Numbered from the stretch's first letter, positions 36,801-45,274 are shown. The stretch: DNA of 64,000 bases from CAYXFD01 sp964464175 (GCA_964464175.1 CAYXFD010000007.1:43393-107392), one strand, 5' to 3'. The notes: a model not told the origin generated them from the sequence alone. Made by a program: numbers and translations.

Positions 36801-38883
36801 ATCTGATACCATAATTAAACTCATCAAAGATGTTTTGGACATCAACTATCTCTACCAGATAACCTCGGTTTTCCCAGGTAGTTTTAAACAATTGCGTTCC
36901 CTCATCTTCCATAAAATCCCTTACTGTTATGATAATGTAATCAGCAGAGTTATAGGGGTTTTTCAAGTCGGAAGGAAATCTTGGTCTGATGTCTTTAGGA
37001 ATTTTTTTCTGCTCATCAGTTATAGCTACAAACTCAATATTGTGAGCAACGACGTCATTTTGAAAAGTCACTTTATAGGGAGCTCCGCCTGTTTCCGAGA
37101 AGGGTTCTATCTGGAGATTTTCTATTATCCCGGAGTTAATCTTGTAAACTGAGATTTGACCGTTAGAGAAGTTATCTAATTCAAATTGATATAAACCAAG
37201 GGGGCGGTTGGATGGTCTTTTAAAACGGATGTAATCGGAGTCTGTTTTGTATTCGCGCCAGTAGGTGATCTGGAAATAATCGAGCAGGATCCTCTCTTCG
37301 TTGCCGCTTGGAGTAGTTCCGGGCAAATCAATATAAAGGAAGTTTTCACCATGCTGAAGATAGGTATTAGGAAGAGGAGAAGCATTGGTGAAGAGTTGAT
37401 TGCTCTGGCCAAACCAGGTATGATCATTGATAAACGACGAATTGATCCGGACTCTTGCTCTATGGTCAGGGATATTTGAATCTCGCAGATATGTTAACCC
37501 GGTCAGACATACCGTAGCAGAAAAACTCCGTAAATGTGTTTGATGAGGGTGTTCGAGATTAAAGGAAGTAACATTTAGATCCGGGGCAGCTATAGTTTTC
37601 CAGAACCAGAGATCTTCCCGGGGAGGATCATTGTAGTTACCAAGAGAGAATTGATTGTTTTGCTGTTCAAAATGAACCTCATGTTCGTAAGAAACCGGTA
37701 GTATATAATTCCTGGGATTTGATTCTTTTATCCCCCCATTTTCAACAGACATTCTTGCTCCGTATTGATCAACGAGTTTGAGGGTATAAACATTCTCTGC
37801 GGTATAGGAATCATAATATCCGGTTTTACCATAGTTCCTGTCTCCATAAAACTCGAAGTAATCACCTGGATCAAAAGAACCGTTTCTTTCTCCGGAAAAA
37901 TGGATGGGAACAACTCCATCTTTGCTTTCTAATTGCAGGAAACGGGGATCGAGCGTATCAATATCAAAATCCATTAAGTATTCGTACTCTTGCTGCCAGA
38001 CAGTCAGAGTGTCTGCTAAATCTTCGTAAGTGACCTTGTATATCCCTTCCTTATCTACTATTAACTGGATTTCAGAGTTGCCAAATGAACGAAGCTGGGA
38101 ATGGTCAGGCTCATAATCTCGAGGTTTTCTCCAGTGTTGGGAATATTCATTATTGAGAAAGAATAACTCACCTGCTTTATCGATATAGTTTCTTCCCGGG
38201 AGATAATCTCTGGTAACCGTTTTATCTCCGAGTATCCTGATGGTTATAGTAGCCTGAGAAATAACAGATAATTGCTTGTTACGAGCATTGAAACGAAAAG
38301 GATTAAAGATGAAAGAGGCGAATCGTCTGTCTCCGGCAAAGGCTGTTACTCCTGGTGAAATGATCTGAGCAGGATAGTTTTCATTACTGTTATAGGCTAC
38401 TCTATCACGGTAGAAGATCTGATCAACATCATAATCATTAACAACGAGCTCTTCTACAGGGTAAACGATGATGTCTGAGATATTTTTCTGTCGAACTTTA
38501 TCGACGATTAACTCAATGCTGCCATCAACAGGAATTCCGACATTTTCCGAGAAAAAAGGAAGTTCCGGATAACCCTCTTCCTGATGATAACTGGTTATCT
38601 CACCGGTAATGCGATGATAGGTAATTCCCTCCTGTTCGACGGGTTGTAATTGATAATCGGGCAGGGAAAACTCTAATACAATCTCACTTTCTGTAATCTG
38701 AAGAACTCTGAAGGGGGAAGCAGATAGCAGGGTAAAACTGATTAGCGTTAGGAGTGACAAGAATAGTAATCTGATACCAGATCGGTATTTTGAGAAAAAT
38801 TTCTCGGAACTGGTATTATTGATTCCAGTAGAACCATAAGTCCTGAAGACTTTTTCGGCCGGGGTATTTATTAACCGTTTCAT
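33850..38883 (-). CDS. PorU-like C25 peptidase with C-terminal sorting domain
   Basis: 1677 residues. Signal/anchor around 38-56 (LLFLSLLTLISFTLLSASPF). Large N-terminal beta region (to about 640), then a gingipain-fold C25 domain (645-1000) with catalytic H877 (FYGHGGG) and C910 (ISLSCYPSDF). C-terminal Ig-like domains follow, then a FlgD-like module: LANYPNPIVATTID, VTIKIYTVSGRLVKTFNDLP, GWDCRDETGIFLANGVYFYKI. PorU is the type IX sortase that removes sorting domains and attaches cargo to A-LPS. Longer than the usual PorU (about 1150). The PorV-like neighbour supports the call; a secreted gingipain-like protease is the alternative. Confidence 0.78.
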   Translation of the reverse strand: MKRLINTPAEKVFRTYGSTGINNTSSEKFFSKYRSGIRLLFLSLLTLISFTLLSASPFRVLQITESEIVLEFSLPDYQLQPVEQEGITYHRITGEITSYHQEEGYPELPFFSENVGIPVDGSIELIVDKVRQKNISDIIVYPVEELVVNDYDVDQIFYRDRVAYNSNENYPAQIISPGVTAFAGDRRFASFIFNPFRFNARNKQLSVISQATITIRILGDKTVTRDYLPGRNYIDKAGELFFLNNEYSQHWRKPRDYEPDHSQLRSFGNSEIQLIVDKEGIYKVTYEDLADTLTVWQQEYEYLMDFDIDTLDPRFLQLESKDGVVPIHFSGERNGSFDPGDYFEFYGDRNYGKTGYYDSYTAENVYTLKLVDQYGARMSVENGGIKESNPRNYILPVSYEHEVHFEQQNNQFSLGNYNDPPREDLWFWKTIAAPDLNVTSFNLEHPHQTHLRSFSATVCLTGLTYLRDSNIPDHRARVRINSSFINDHTWFGQSNQLFTNASPLPNTYLQHGENFLYIDLPGTTPSGNEERILLDYFQITYWREYKTDSDYIRFKRPSNRPLGLYQFELDNFSNGQISVYKINSGIIENLQIEPFSETGGAPYKVTFQNDVVAHNIEFVAITDEQKKIPKDIRPRFPSDLKNPYNSADYIIITVRDFMEDEGTQLFKTTWENRGYLVEIVDVQNIFDEFNYGIRSADAIKDFLSYVYHNWSMPMTHVLLLGKGLSDERDHSVDRNTNLIPFKNIWTARVGATPSDNWYACIIGDDPVPDFNISRITLWNTEQILPVAQKTVHYLENPNFNTPWQSTVTLASGGKITDNTDVFAKNSETIRKAWIPEDYNVIRVYTNTQTVSEQYLGGTFKLKNTWDAGSLLVQFYGHGGGRIWADYNLLNNNDISTLNNDNYPFVISLSCYPSDFSRPGSSSIGETMVLSANRGAIAHLGTSGLSYTNANVSIATHITEAIFHRSLSNFGDIVSFTRAKTYSTVAGSPLIASTHGSVMFGDPMLDFVLPQERVQIELDKYNVTEGDTISISIDMPEDILLARYLVQNQNEITLNIPFDSPVVNGVFSADYVVPETPQNNYKRLIKVYGYGQDRQIIGMTSFSVGQAAVVDVATIPENITAVDSVHITARFFAESGISSVICRRGTTLEHPMIYDSENHRYITENPFPPSEPSTNAIEYYFEITTGDDQLITEGPFNYRVLAPDLTVYYLEFSSIDNNPAIKLQIKNIGEISSPPTSIRLTKVIGEEETFLNEITVPEMEAMDSAWHYIPFEPLQGTLRFRARINPDNQFAEHAQGSNSLLSPFYNLNMFQAGVEAVSVSSLDGNLFCEIPAGLFSEEAVFYINSSSFYEPLNQPDINTLSLANNQFSYTYQIGTFNETALIDTLGTLPNDKKIRLTLKYNPEDTDIIDWESEDSFALYRWEADYQKWINQGGFTSTAENFVYQDVSRLSTYTILRNNDKEPPVINANVQEQEFTFGGYISGTGIISFTLSDANGIDIFDQGIDMFLNGVPVEEKDFTIAANPANLTSVPIKHQLNLDAGNYTLSISCSDVNGNFQSHDINFIVNKTFDVINLANYPNPIVATTIDPANQNRTRFTYVLTDDADDVTIKIYTVSGRLVKTFNDLPKAVGYHEFPRTVLGWDCRDETGIFLANGVYFYKIIARKGNKTIERIQKMAVAR

Positions 38884-38920
38884 TATTTCTTCTCCAAGAG
38901 GTTGGATTGCTTTTATTGAT

Positions 38921-38940
38921 CTTCAGTTGTACAACTGAAG
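38921..38940. repeat. 20-bp perfect palindrome between purD and the PorU-like gene
   Basis: CTTCAGTTGT followed by its exact reverse complement, touching the purD stop and 38 bases upstream of the PorU-like start. There is no T-run after it on either strand, so it is not a normal terminator. It could be an operator for the PorU operon, a processing hairpin, or both. Confidence 0.55.
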
Positions 38941-40275
38941 TCAGTAATTGTTTAAAGCAATATCAGTTCGATAAAATTTATTACTGAACTTGATTCTTTC
39001 GATATGATCATAAGCTTTGATACGGGCTTGAGCAATAGTGGGGGCTAAGGCAGTCAGCGTCAGTACCCTTCCGCCCGAAGAAACCATTTTTTTCTCCTCA
39101 TTCTCTTCTACATTGGAGAAGTAAAGTCTTAAACTCTCTTGCTCGAGAAGTGTCGGATCAATACTAATCAGCTTCCCGCTTTCATATTTACCGGGATATC
39201 CTTGGGAAGCAGCAACTACGGAGACTGCCGCAAGGCTTTTCCATTTTAACTCTAACCGTTTGATCTTGTTATCTGTAACAGCATCACAGATATCAATGAA
39301 ATCGGTCTCCAGCAAGGGAAGAACAGCCTGAGTTTCCGGATCTCCCAGGCGGCAATTAAATTCCAGTACATGCAGTCCCTGTTTTGTTAACATCAAGCCG
39401 GCATAAATTACACCTTTGTACTCGATACTTTCACTTAGCAAACCATTCAACAGAGGATAAAACACCTTCTCTTTTATTTCGCTGACAATTTCATCAGACA
39501 TACTGACCGGAGCAAATGCTCCCATTCCCCCGGTATTTAGTCCATTATCATTATCGAGTGCTTTTTTGTAATCACGGGAGAGAATTGTCATTTCAAAATC
39601 CCTGCCATCGGTAAAAGCAAAGACTGAAGCTTCAGAACCATACAGATAGTCTTCAATAATAACTCTGTCTCCGGCACCTCCAAACTCTTTAGTAAACATC
39701 ATTTTATTAAGAGCAGCAAGAGCTTCTTCTTTGTTTTGGGCGATTATTACCCCTTTCCCGGCTGCTAAACCATCTGCTTTGATAACAAGGGGGTAACGGT
39801 TAGGTTTATCGGTATTGTCGTGAGCAGCAGTACTTTCCAGCAAACCTGTATCAGAGTTATTAGCCTCAGTAATATTCATGATGAAAGAAGCGGCTTCTCT
39901 ATATTCTGAAAAAACTGCGTAATTGGAAGTAGGAATACGATAACGTCTCATAAAGTTTTTCGAAAAAACCTTGCTTGTTTCTAATTGAGCAGCTTCCCGG
40001 GAAGGACCGACAACTTTGATACCCTTATGCATCAGGTAATCACTCAAACCATCTTTTAACGGTTGTTCGGGACCAATGAAAACGAGATCCACTTTCCGGG
40101 AACAAATCACCTCGTAGAGCTCTCTGAAATCTTTAGTTAAAAGTGGTTCGGCAATCTTGTTCATTCCGGGATTTCCCGGAGAGACAAAAATCTTTCCGAT
40201 CTTTTTGCTTCTGGCAAATGCCTCAGCTATGGCGTGTTCTCTGCCCCCACTACCGATTATCATAGCTTTCATCAT
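38941..40275 (-). CDS. purD: Phosphoribosylamine-glycine ligase
   Basis: 444 residues from ATG 40275 (AAAGG nine bases upstream; a TTG three codons earlier is less likely). Second step of purine synthesis, an ATP-grasp enzyme: MIIGSGGREHAIAEAFARS, YPLVIKADGLAAGKGVIIA, VIIEDYLYGSEASVFAFTDG, NTGGMGAFAPV and VLEFNCRLGDPETQAVLPLL. Complete and ordinary. No other pur genes are near. Confidence 0.95.
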   Translation of the reverse strand: MMKAMIIGSGGREHAIAEAFARSKKIGKIFVSPGNPGMNKIAEPLLTKDFRELYEVICSRKVDLVFIGPEQPLKDGLSDYLMHKGIKVVGPSREAAQLETSKVFSKNFMRRYRIPTSNYAVFSEYREAASFIMNITEANNSDTGLLESTAAHDNTDKPNRYPLVIKADGLAAGKGVIIAQNKEEALAALNKMMFTKEFGGAGDRVIIEDYLYGSEASVFAFTDGRDFEMTILSRDYKKALDNDNGLNTGGMGAFAPVSMSDEIVSEIKEKVFYPLLNGLLSESIEYKGVIYAGLMLTKQGLHVLEFNCRLGDPETQAVLPLLETDFIDICDAVTDNKIKRLELKWKSLAAVSVVAASQGYPGKYESGKLISIDPTLLEQESLRLYFSNVEENEEKKMVSSGGRVLTLTALAPTIAQARIKAYDHIERIKFSNKFYRTDIALNNY

Positions 40276-40661
40276 TTTAAACAACCTTTATCTTAACGAT
40301 TTGAAAGAAAAAAACGTATAGCTAAAAAAAAGAATTCAGCGACTATCGGTTAATACCATAACAATTCTTAATGGTCTTTATTACAAAAGGGGATATATTT
40401 TGCAAGATTTTTTTCTTGAGAGTATTGTTCTGATTCGACGAAAATCTTTAAAGAATTGGGTGATGGAGTGGTACAGCAAAAAAAAACCTATTGAGAGATA
40501 TTGGGATCTTTTCCGGAAAGTTTAGGGGAGCTCATACCAGTCCGTAGTCAGAAACTCTCCGGAGAGATCTCTTTGGGAAAAAATGTGACATAAGAAGTTT
40601 TTCTAACATCTCAGATATTCATCAGGCACTGATACTCATTAACGAATCAACTGGAGGACCA
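40276..40661 (+). other. AT-rich intergenic region with a possible 41-codon ORF
   Basis: 386 bases. On the plus strand, AAGGGG precedes a TTG at 40400 that opens 41 codons ending at 40525, giving a basic, Trp/Tyr-containing peptide (ends ERYWDLFRKV). There is no homology that I can recognise, so this may be chance. Oligo-A/T tracts are frequent; no terminator-like hairpin or tRNA was seen. Confidence 0.25.
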
Positions 40662-40838
40662 TTATTTTTTGTTATTTATTCTAATGGCTTCAACCGGACA
40701 AATTTCCGCACATTTTCCACAACAAACGCAGGCTTCGGTAATATAGAGCTGATCTTCTCCTTCCTTAATTGCTGAAACCGGGCATACATCAAGACACTCT
40801 CCACAGACGACACATTCTGAAGTTATTATATAAAGCAT
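40662..40838 (-). CDS. Small 2[4Fe-4S] ferredoxin
   Basis: 58 residues, MLYIITSECVVCGECLDVCP... Two clusters of ligands: C9, C12, C15, C19 and C37, C40, C43, C47, i.e. two CxxCxxCxxxCP motifs, in the clostridial-type layout. The second motif has an extra cysteine (C39). A low-potential electron carrier in the cytosol, expected in an amino-acid fermenter. It lies just downstream of frr on the same strand. No strong ribosome site is seen; AAAGGA is about 16 bases before the ATG. Start and stop are unambiguous because an upstream in-frame stop exists. Confidence 0.88.
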   Translation of the reverse strand: MLYIITSECVVCGECLDVCPVSAIKEGEDQLYITEACVCCGKCAEICPVEAIRINNKK

Positions 40839-40875
40839 ATATTATTGGTTCACCATTCCTTTATTGATAGTTATC

Positions 40876-41430
40876 TTATACAGACATAACTTCTTGTTCT
40901 TTATTTTTAGCTGCTTCAGAAATCTTGTCTATCCATTTATCAGTCAATTCCTGAATATCGTCCTGCATCTTTTTCATTTCATCTTCAGAGATTTCTTTAT
41001 CCTTCTCCATCTGTTTAGTTATGTCATTTCCTTCTCTTCTGATGTTTCTGACTGCAATCTTGCTCTCTTCCGATATCTTTTTGATTTGTTTGACGATCTC
41101 TTTTCTTTTCTCCTCTGTGAGAGGTTGAAAAGGCAAACGGACAACTTTGCCGTCGTTTTCGGGTGTTATTCCTAAGTTAGCAGCTAAGATAGCCCTTTCA
41201 ATATCAGTCAAAGTTGTCTTATCCCATGGCTGAACAACTATCAGCCTCGGTTCGGGAGTTGCAATTGAGCAGAGCTGCTTGATCGGGGTCACTTCACCAT
41301 AGTAGTTTATCTTTATATCTTCTAAAATTGAGGCGCTTGCTCTGCCGGTACGCAATTTCGTAAAGTTATGAGCCAATGAATCGATAACTTTGCTCATTTT
41401 TTCTTCTAATTGCTGCCTAACTTTATCCAT
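40876..41430 (-). CDS. frr: Ribosome recycling factor
   Basis: 184 residues, full length. KLRTGRASASILEDIKINYYGEVTPIKQL, VQPWDKTTLTDIERAI and the C-terminal EEKRKEIVKQIKKISEESKIAVRNIRREG are diagnostic. Splits the post-termination ribosome with EF-G. End of the conserved rpsB-tsf-pyrH-frr order. Ribosome site AAGGAG precedes the ATG. Confidence 0.97.
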   Translation of the reverse strand: MDKVRQQLEEKMSKVIDSLAHNFTKLRTGRASASILEDIKINYYGEVTPIKQLCSIATPEPRLIVVQPWDKTTLTDIERAILAANLGITPENDGKVVRLPFQPLTEEKRKEIVKQIKKISEESKIAVRNIRREGNDITKQMEKDKEISEDEMKKMQDDIQELTDKWIDKISEAAKNKEQEVMSV

Positions 41431-41514
41431 TCTTATTCTCCTTGTTATTTGATGGTAATTATCAAAGAAATGGACACTAACATCGCGAATATATAAGAGG
41501 TGTTATTATGAGAT

Positions 41515-42243
41515 CTATGAATAGATTAGTGTCCCTACATCCTTCTTAAAGATAGCACCAGAAAGATTACCCGGTTTTGTTATATTGAAGATCTTCATCG
41601 CAATATGATGGTCTCTGGCAAGTGAAAATGCTGTCATATCCATGACATTAAGTCTCTTAGCCAATAATTCATCATAACTGATTTCAGGGAAAAATATGGC
41701 ATTAGAGTTTTTTACAGGATCAGTGCTATAAACGCCATCAACCTTTGTCCCTTTTACGACAAGATCTGCTTTAAGTTCCACTGCTCTGAGTACTGCTGCA
41801 GTGTCTGTCGTAAAATAGGGATTTCCGGTGCCACCCGCTAAAAAGCAAATTTTCCCCTTATTCATAGCATTATCAACATTAGACGGTGTATAGAAACGGC
41901 AAACCCTGTCCATTTCTATAGAGGAAAAAACCTCTATCTGATAGTTCCTCCGCCGAATATAGTCCCCCAGGATGAGACTGTTTTGTACGGTTGCCAGCAT
42001 TCCTACATGATCGCCTGTTATTCGATCAATGCCCTTTATCTCTTCTTTTGCTCCACGAAAGAAGTTGCCTCCACCAAGAACTATCCCAATTCCCAATCCC
42101 ATCTTCTTAATGGTTATGAAATCATCTGCAAGCTGTTCTAAGACGGAATGATCATAGCCTATGCTCTTGCTGCCGGCTAAAAATTCACCGCTGATCTTGA
42201 TTACAATTCTCTGGATCTTTTCCGGTTTAAAGAATTCTGACAT
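41515..42243 (-). CDS. pyrH: Uridylate kinase
   Basis: 242 residues, amino-acid-kinase fold. Makes UDP from UMP. Motifs: RIVIKISGEFLAGSKSIGYD, GIVLGGGNFFRGA, RITGDHVGMLATVQNSL, FLAGGTGNPYFTTDTAAVLRA and DLVVKGTKVDGVYSTDPVKN. In the usual place between tsf and frr. No ATP-site residue is missing. Confidence 0.96.
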   Translation of the reverse strand: MSEFFKPEKIQRIVIKISGEFLAGSKSIGYDHSVLEQLADDFITIKKMGLGIGIVLGGGNFFRGAKEEIKGIDRITGDHVGMLATVQNSLILGDYIRRRNYQIEVFSSIEMDRVCRFYTPSNVDNAMNKGKICFLAGGTGNPYFTTDTAAVLRAVELKADLVVKGTKVDGVYSTDPVKNSNAIFFPEISYDELLAKRLNVMDMTAFSLARDHHIAMKIFNITKPGNLSGAIFKKDVGTLIYS

Positions 42244-42303
42244 ATTGATACCTCGGGAGAATGATTGCTAATTTTGAGGACAATGACTCTGGGTCATTGC
42301 TAA

Positions 42304-42897
42304 TTACTCGCCTAATGAATAACGGGTAAATCTGGCAATCTGAATATTTTCGCCCATTTTTGCTACTGCTTCATGCAGGACGTCCTGGACACTCTTATCT
42401 GATTCACGAAAGTATTCCTGATTTAACAGGCAGTTAGTTTTCACAAATTTCTGAATCTGTCCATCAGCAATTTTCTGGGCAATATTTTCCGGTTTTCCTT
42501 CGTTAATCGCTTTATTATAGTAAATATCTCGTTCTTGAGAGAGCAGTTGTTGATCTACTTGCTCTTCGCTCACTGCAAGAGGTGCTGAGGCAGCTATATG
42601 CATAGCGATATTTTTGCACAATTCCTGAAAGTCATCTGTTCGGGCGACAAAGTCTGTTTCGCAGTTTACTTCTACCAAAACTCCCAGTTTACCGTTAAAA
42701 TGAACATAAGCCTGTACAATGCCTTCTTTAGCTTCTCTATCGGATTTACCGGCTGCTTTGCTAATCCCCTTTTCCCTCAGATATTTGATTGCCTCTTCCA
42801 TATTGCCGTCAGTCTCTTTTAATGCCTTTTTACAATCCATCATTCCAACACCGGTCTTATCACGTAACTCCTTTACCATCTGGGCACTGATCTGCAT
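42304..42897 (-). CDS. tsf: Elongation factor Ts
   Basis: About 197 residues from ATG 42897, which has AAGGAG 7 bases upstream; 14 extra in-frame codons before it are untranslated. N-terminal UBA-like domain MVKELRDKTGVGMMDCKKALKETDGNMEEAIKYLREKG, then VEVNCETDFVARTDDFQELCKNIAMHIAA. Nucleotide exchange factor for EF-Tu. Short, like the single-repeat EF-Ts of several phyla. Confidence 0.95.
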   Translation of the reverse strand: MQISAQMVKELRDKTGVGMMDCKKALKETDGNMEEAIKYLREKGISKAAGKSDREAKEGIVQAYVHFNGKLGVLVEVNCETDFVARTDDFQELCKNIAMHIAASAPLAVSEEQVDQQLLSQERDIYYNKAINEGKPENIAQKIADGQIQKFVKTNCLLNQEYFRESDKSVQDVLHEAVAKMGENIQIARFTRYSLGE

Positions 42898-43022
42898 ATT
42901 TATCTCCTTTTTCTTAATTCTATCTGACTCTTGAGTCATTTATTGTCATTCTTAGCTCAGAAGTATCTGAAAGAGCTAAGAAAGCTTAAAATAAAATTGT
43001 TGCAGTAAGATTGAACAGAAGA

Positions 43023-43946
43023 TCACTCAGAATCTTCGGTTTTCTCTTGCTGTTTTTCAGCTTCAATACTTCTCTTGATTGGTTTCTCAGTAAAAGTCAT
43101 TGCAGATGAGTCAGCAGTCTTATCTGCAGCTTCTTTTTTAATGACTTTGGCGGTTGACTTCTTCTCAGGAATCTCTTCAGTAGCTTCTGTTTTTTCCTCA
43201 GAAGGTTTTTCTTCCTCTGGCTCCGCTTCTTCCTTTTCTGAAGAAGCAGCTGCCCCTTCCATCATTATCTGTATTCCCTCAATTATCGCATTAGCAAAAA
43301 TATCAGTAATCAGATATATTGCTCGTATGGCATCATCATTCGCCGGGATGACATAATCGATAAGATCGGGATCACTGTTTGTATCAACCATACCGACAAT
43401 CGGAATGTTTAATTTCCGCGCTTCGTGAACGGCAATCTCTTCATGAATAGTATCTATGACCACTACTGCCCCCGGCAGAGTATCCATTCCCCGAATACCT
43501 CCGAGAGCTTTAGTAATTTTATCATAGGTTCTTTTCATTTTAGTCGCTTCGAGTTTAGTGAAGCTGTTAATGGTTCCGTCTTCTACGATCTGCTCATAAT
43601 AATCGAGCTTACTGATTGATTTACGGATGGTTTGCATATTGGTTAACATTCCGCCATACCAGCGATTGCTAACATAAAAGGAATCACATTTCTTAGCCGC
43701 AGCTTCGATGGCGTCTTTGGATTGCTTCTTGGTACCGACAAAAAGGACGTACTGACCTTTGGCAGCAATCTCTTTCAAGAACATATAAGCATCATTAATG
43801 GCATCTACTGTTTGTTTCAAATCAATAATGTGGATACCATTTCGCTTGATAAAAATGTACTTTTTCATTTTCGGGTTCCATTTATGGGTTTGATGACCAA
43901 AATGGACTCCCGATTCTAACAATTGTTTCATCATAACAACTGACAT
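43023..43946 (-). CDS. rpsB: Ribosomal protein S2 with long charged C-terminal tail
   Basis: 307 residues; the S2 core (1-232) is normal: MKQLLESGVHFGHQTHKWNPKMKKYIF, GQYVLFVGTKKQSKDAIEAAAKK, VNNRWYGGMLTN-type block, VVIDTIHEEIAVHEARKLNIPIVGMVDTNSDPDLIDYVIPANDDA. Residues 233-307 are a Glu/Lys-rich, low-complexity tail that begins acidic and ends basic. Typical S2 is about 240 residues. Ribosome site GGAG before the ATG. Start of the rpsB-tsf-pyrH-frr run. Confidence 0.96.
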   Translation of the reverse strand: MSVVMMKQLLESGVHFGHQTHKWNPKMKKYIFIKRNGIHIIDLKQTVDAINDAYMFLKEIAAKGQYVLFVGTKKQSKDAIEAAAKKCDSFYVSNRWYGGMLTNMQTIRKSISKLDYYEQIVEDGTINSFTKLEATKMKRTYDKITKALGGIRGMDTLPGAVVVIDTIHEEIAVHEARKLNIPIVGMVDTNSDPDLIDYVIPANDDAIRAIYLITDIFANAIIEGIQIMMEGAAASSEKEEAEPEEEKPSEEKTEATEEIPEKKSTAKVIKKEAADKTADSSAMTFTEKPIKRSIEAEKQQEKTEDSE

Positions 43947-44105
43947 AATTACTCCTTACGTTACGGTTTTTTTTATCATCCCGGATATAAGCAATTCAAT
44001 CCAGTTTCAAGACCGGCAATCTCATCAGGTGAGAGGGTCGGTTTGTTCCTGGACACCGCCTTGCAACTCCGGAATGGATTATTGGTTAAACTCTTCTTAA
44101 AGCTC

Positions 44106-44129
44106 GGCTATGAATAGCTATTCATAGCC
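44106..44129. terminator. 24-bp perfect palindrome after rpsI, possible terminator
   Basis: GGCTATGAATAG followed directly by its reverse complement, 14 bases past the rpsI stop. A long uninterrupted stem, but the following minus-strand sequence (GAGCTTTAAG) has only a short T-run, so termination or mRNA processing between rpsI and rpsB is only likely, not certain. Confidence 0.45.
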
Positions 44130-44142
44130 AGAATCCGCCAAA

Positions 44143-44529
44143 TTAACGTTTCGAGAACTGGAATCTCTTACGTGCTTTCGGACGACCACTCTTCTTTCTT
44201 TCGACCATTCTCGGGTCTCTGGTAAGAAGTCCCATTTTTTTCAAGTCGGGTCGAAGACTTTCATCATACAGCGTTAAAGCACGGGCGATACCATGCCTTA
44301 TAGCTCCTGCCTGACCTGATAGTCCACCACCGTCAACATTGACATTAAGGTCAATCTTATCGGAGAGCTTAACTATCTCAAAAGGTTGTTCAACGATCAT
44401 TTCCAATGTTTCTCTATTGAGATAATTTTTCATCTGTTGATTGTTGATAAGTCTTTTACCTGTTCCGGGGGTCAAACGAACTCGAGCCACAGAAGTCTTT
44501 CTTCGACCTACTGCATCAAAATACTGCAT
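44143..44529 (-). CDS. rpsI: Ribosomal protein S9
   Basis: 128 residues, complete: MQYFDAVGRRKTSVARVRLTPGTG, DLNVNVDGGGLSGQAGAIRHGIARAL, DPRMVERKKSGRPKARKRFQFSKR. The C-terminal KR that reaches the P-site tRNA is kept. Partner of rplM 115 bases upstream. Confidence 0.97.
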   Translation of the reverse strand: MQYFDAVGRRKTSVARVRLTPGTGKRLINNQQMKNYLNRETLEMIVEQPFEIVKLSDKIDLNVNVDGGGLSGQAGAIRHGIARALTLYDESLRPDLKKMGLLTRDPRMVERKKSGRPKARKRFQFSKR

Positions 44530-44644
44530 CTATAATTCCTCCATTAAGGGGTAAACAACTCTCCCTTTAAGATGGATGGTTCACCACAATTATTGAACTC
44601 TAACCAATCCTTTAGGCTTATCATTTACCTGTCTATTGTTTTCT

Positions 44645-45073
44645 TTATTGACTAATTACTAACGGTTTTTGTGCTTCATGCGGATGCTCTGCTCCGCTAT
44701 AAACCTTCAACTTCAGTAATAGTTTTCTTCCCAGCGGATTCTTGGGCAGCATGCCTTTAACGGCTTTTGTGATAATCTCTTCAGGCTTTTTGCTTTTTAA
44801 CCGAGCAAAAGGTATCTCTTTGTAGCCACCGGGATAACCACTATAAGTTTTGTAGGTTTTCTGAAGCTCTTTGTTGCCGGTAAGATGAACTTTTTCTGCA
44901 TTTATGACTATGACAAAGTCGCCGGTATCAAGATGGGGGGCAAAATATGGTTTATGCTTCCCTCGTAATAATCCCGCTATCTGAGTCGATAATCTGCCCA
45001 AAGTTTGACCCTCCGCATCGATTAGAAGCCAATCCTGTCTTATCTGATCCTGCTTTGGTGTTAGGGTTTTCAT
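44645..45073 (-). CDS. rplM: Ribosomal protein L13
   Basis: 142 residues, complete: WLLIDAEGQTLGRLSTQIAGLLRGKHKPYFAPHLDTGDFVIVINAEKVHLTG, YSGYPGGYKEIPFARL, AVKGMLPKNPLGRKLLLKLKVYSGAEHPHEAQKP. First gene of the rplM-rpsI pair, transcribed from the promoter at 45109-45138. Confidence 0.97.
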   Translation of the reverse strand: MKTLTPKQDQIRQDWLLIDAEGQTLGRLSTQIAGLLRGKHKPYFAPHLDTGDFVIVINAEKVHLTGNKELQKTYKTYSGYPGGYKEIPFARLKSKKPEEIITKAVKGMLPKNPLGRKLLLKLKVYSGAEHPHEAQKPLVISQ

Positions 45074-45108
45074 AAAGACATTCTCCTTAGTTTACTATTT
45101 ATCGTGTC

Positions 45109-45138
45109 AAAATATTTTATCACAGCTTTCTGTGTCAA
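45109..45138 (-). promoter_or_regulatory. Sigma-70-type promoter of rplM-rpsI
   Basis: Minus strand: -35 TTGACA (45133-45138), 18-nt spacer, -10 TATTTT (45109-45114), about 30 bases before the rplM ATG and its AAGGAGA ribosome site. Confidence 0.6.
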
Positions 45139-45167
45139 GGATGATTTTTGATTCCTCATTATATTTA

Positions 45168-45210
45168 GAAAAAAAGACACAATAACCACTCGAGAGCAGT
45201 TATTGTGTCT
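45168..45210 (-). terminator. Rho-independent terminator after groEL
   Basis: 12-bp perfect stem (AGACACAATAAC and its complement, 45175-45186 and 45199-45210) with a 12-nt loop, followed on the minus strand by a run of seven Ts. It lies about 65 bases past the groEL stop and separates groEL from rplM. Confidence 0.85.
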
Positions 45211-45274
45211 GAAGGTTATAAAGCATCTCTACAGATGCTGTTAGTATCTATGTTGAAACTTGTGCAGACCTTGA

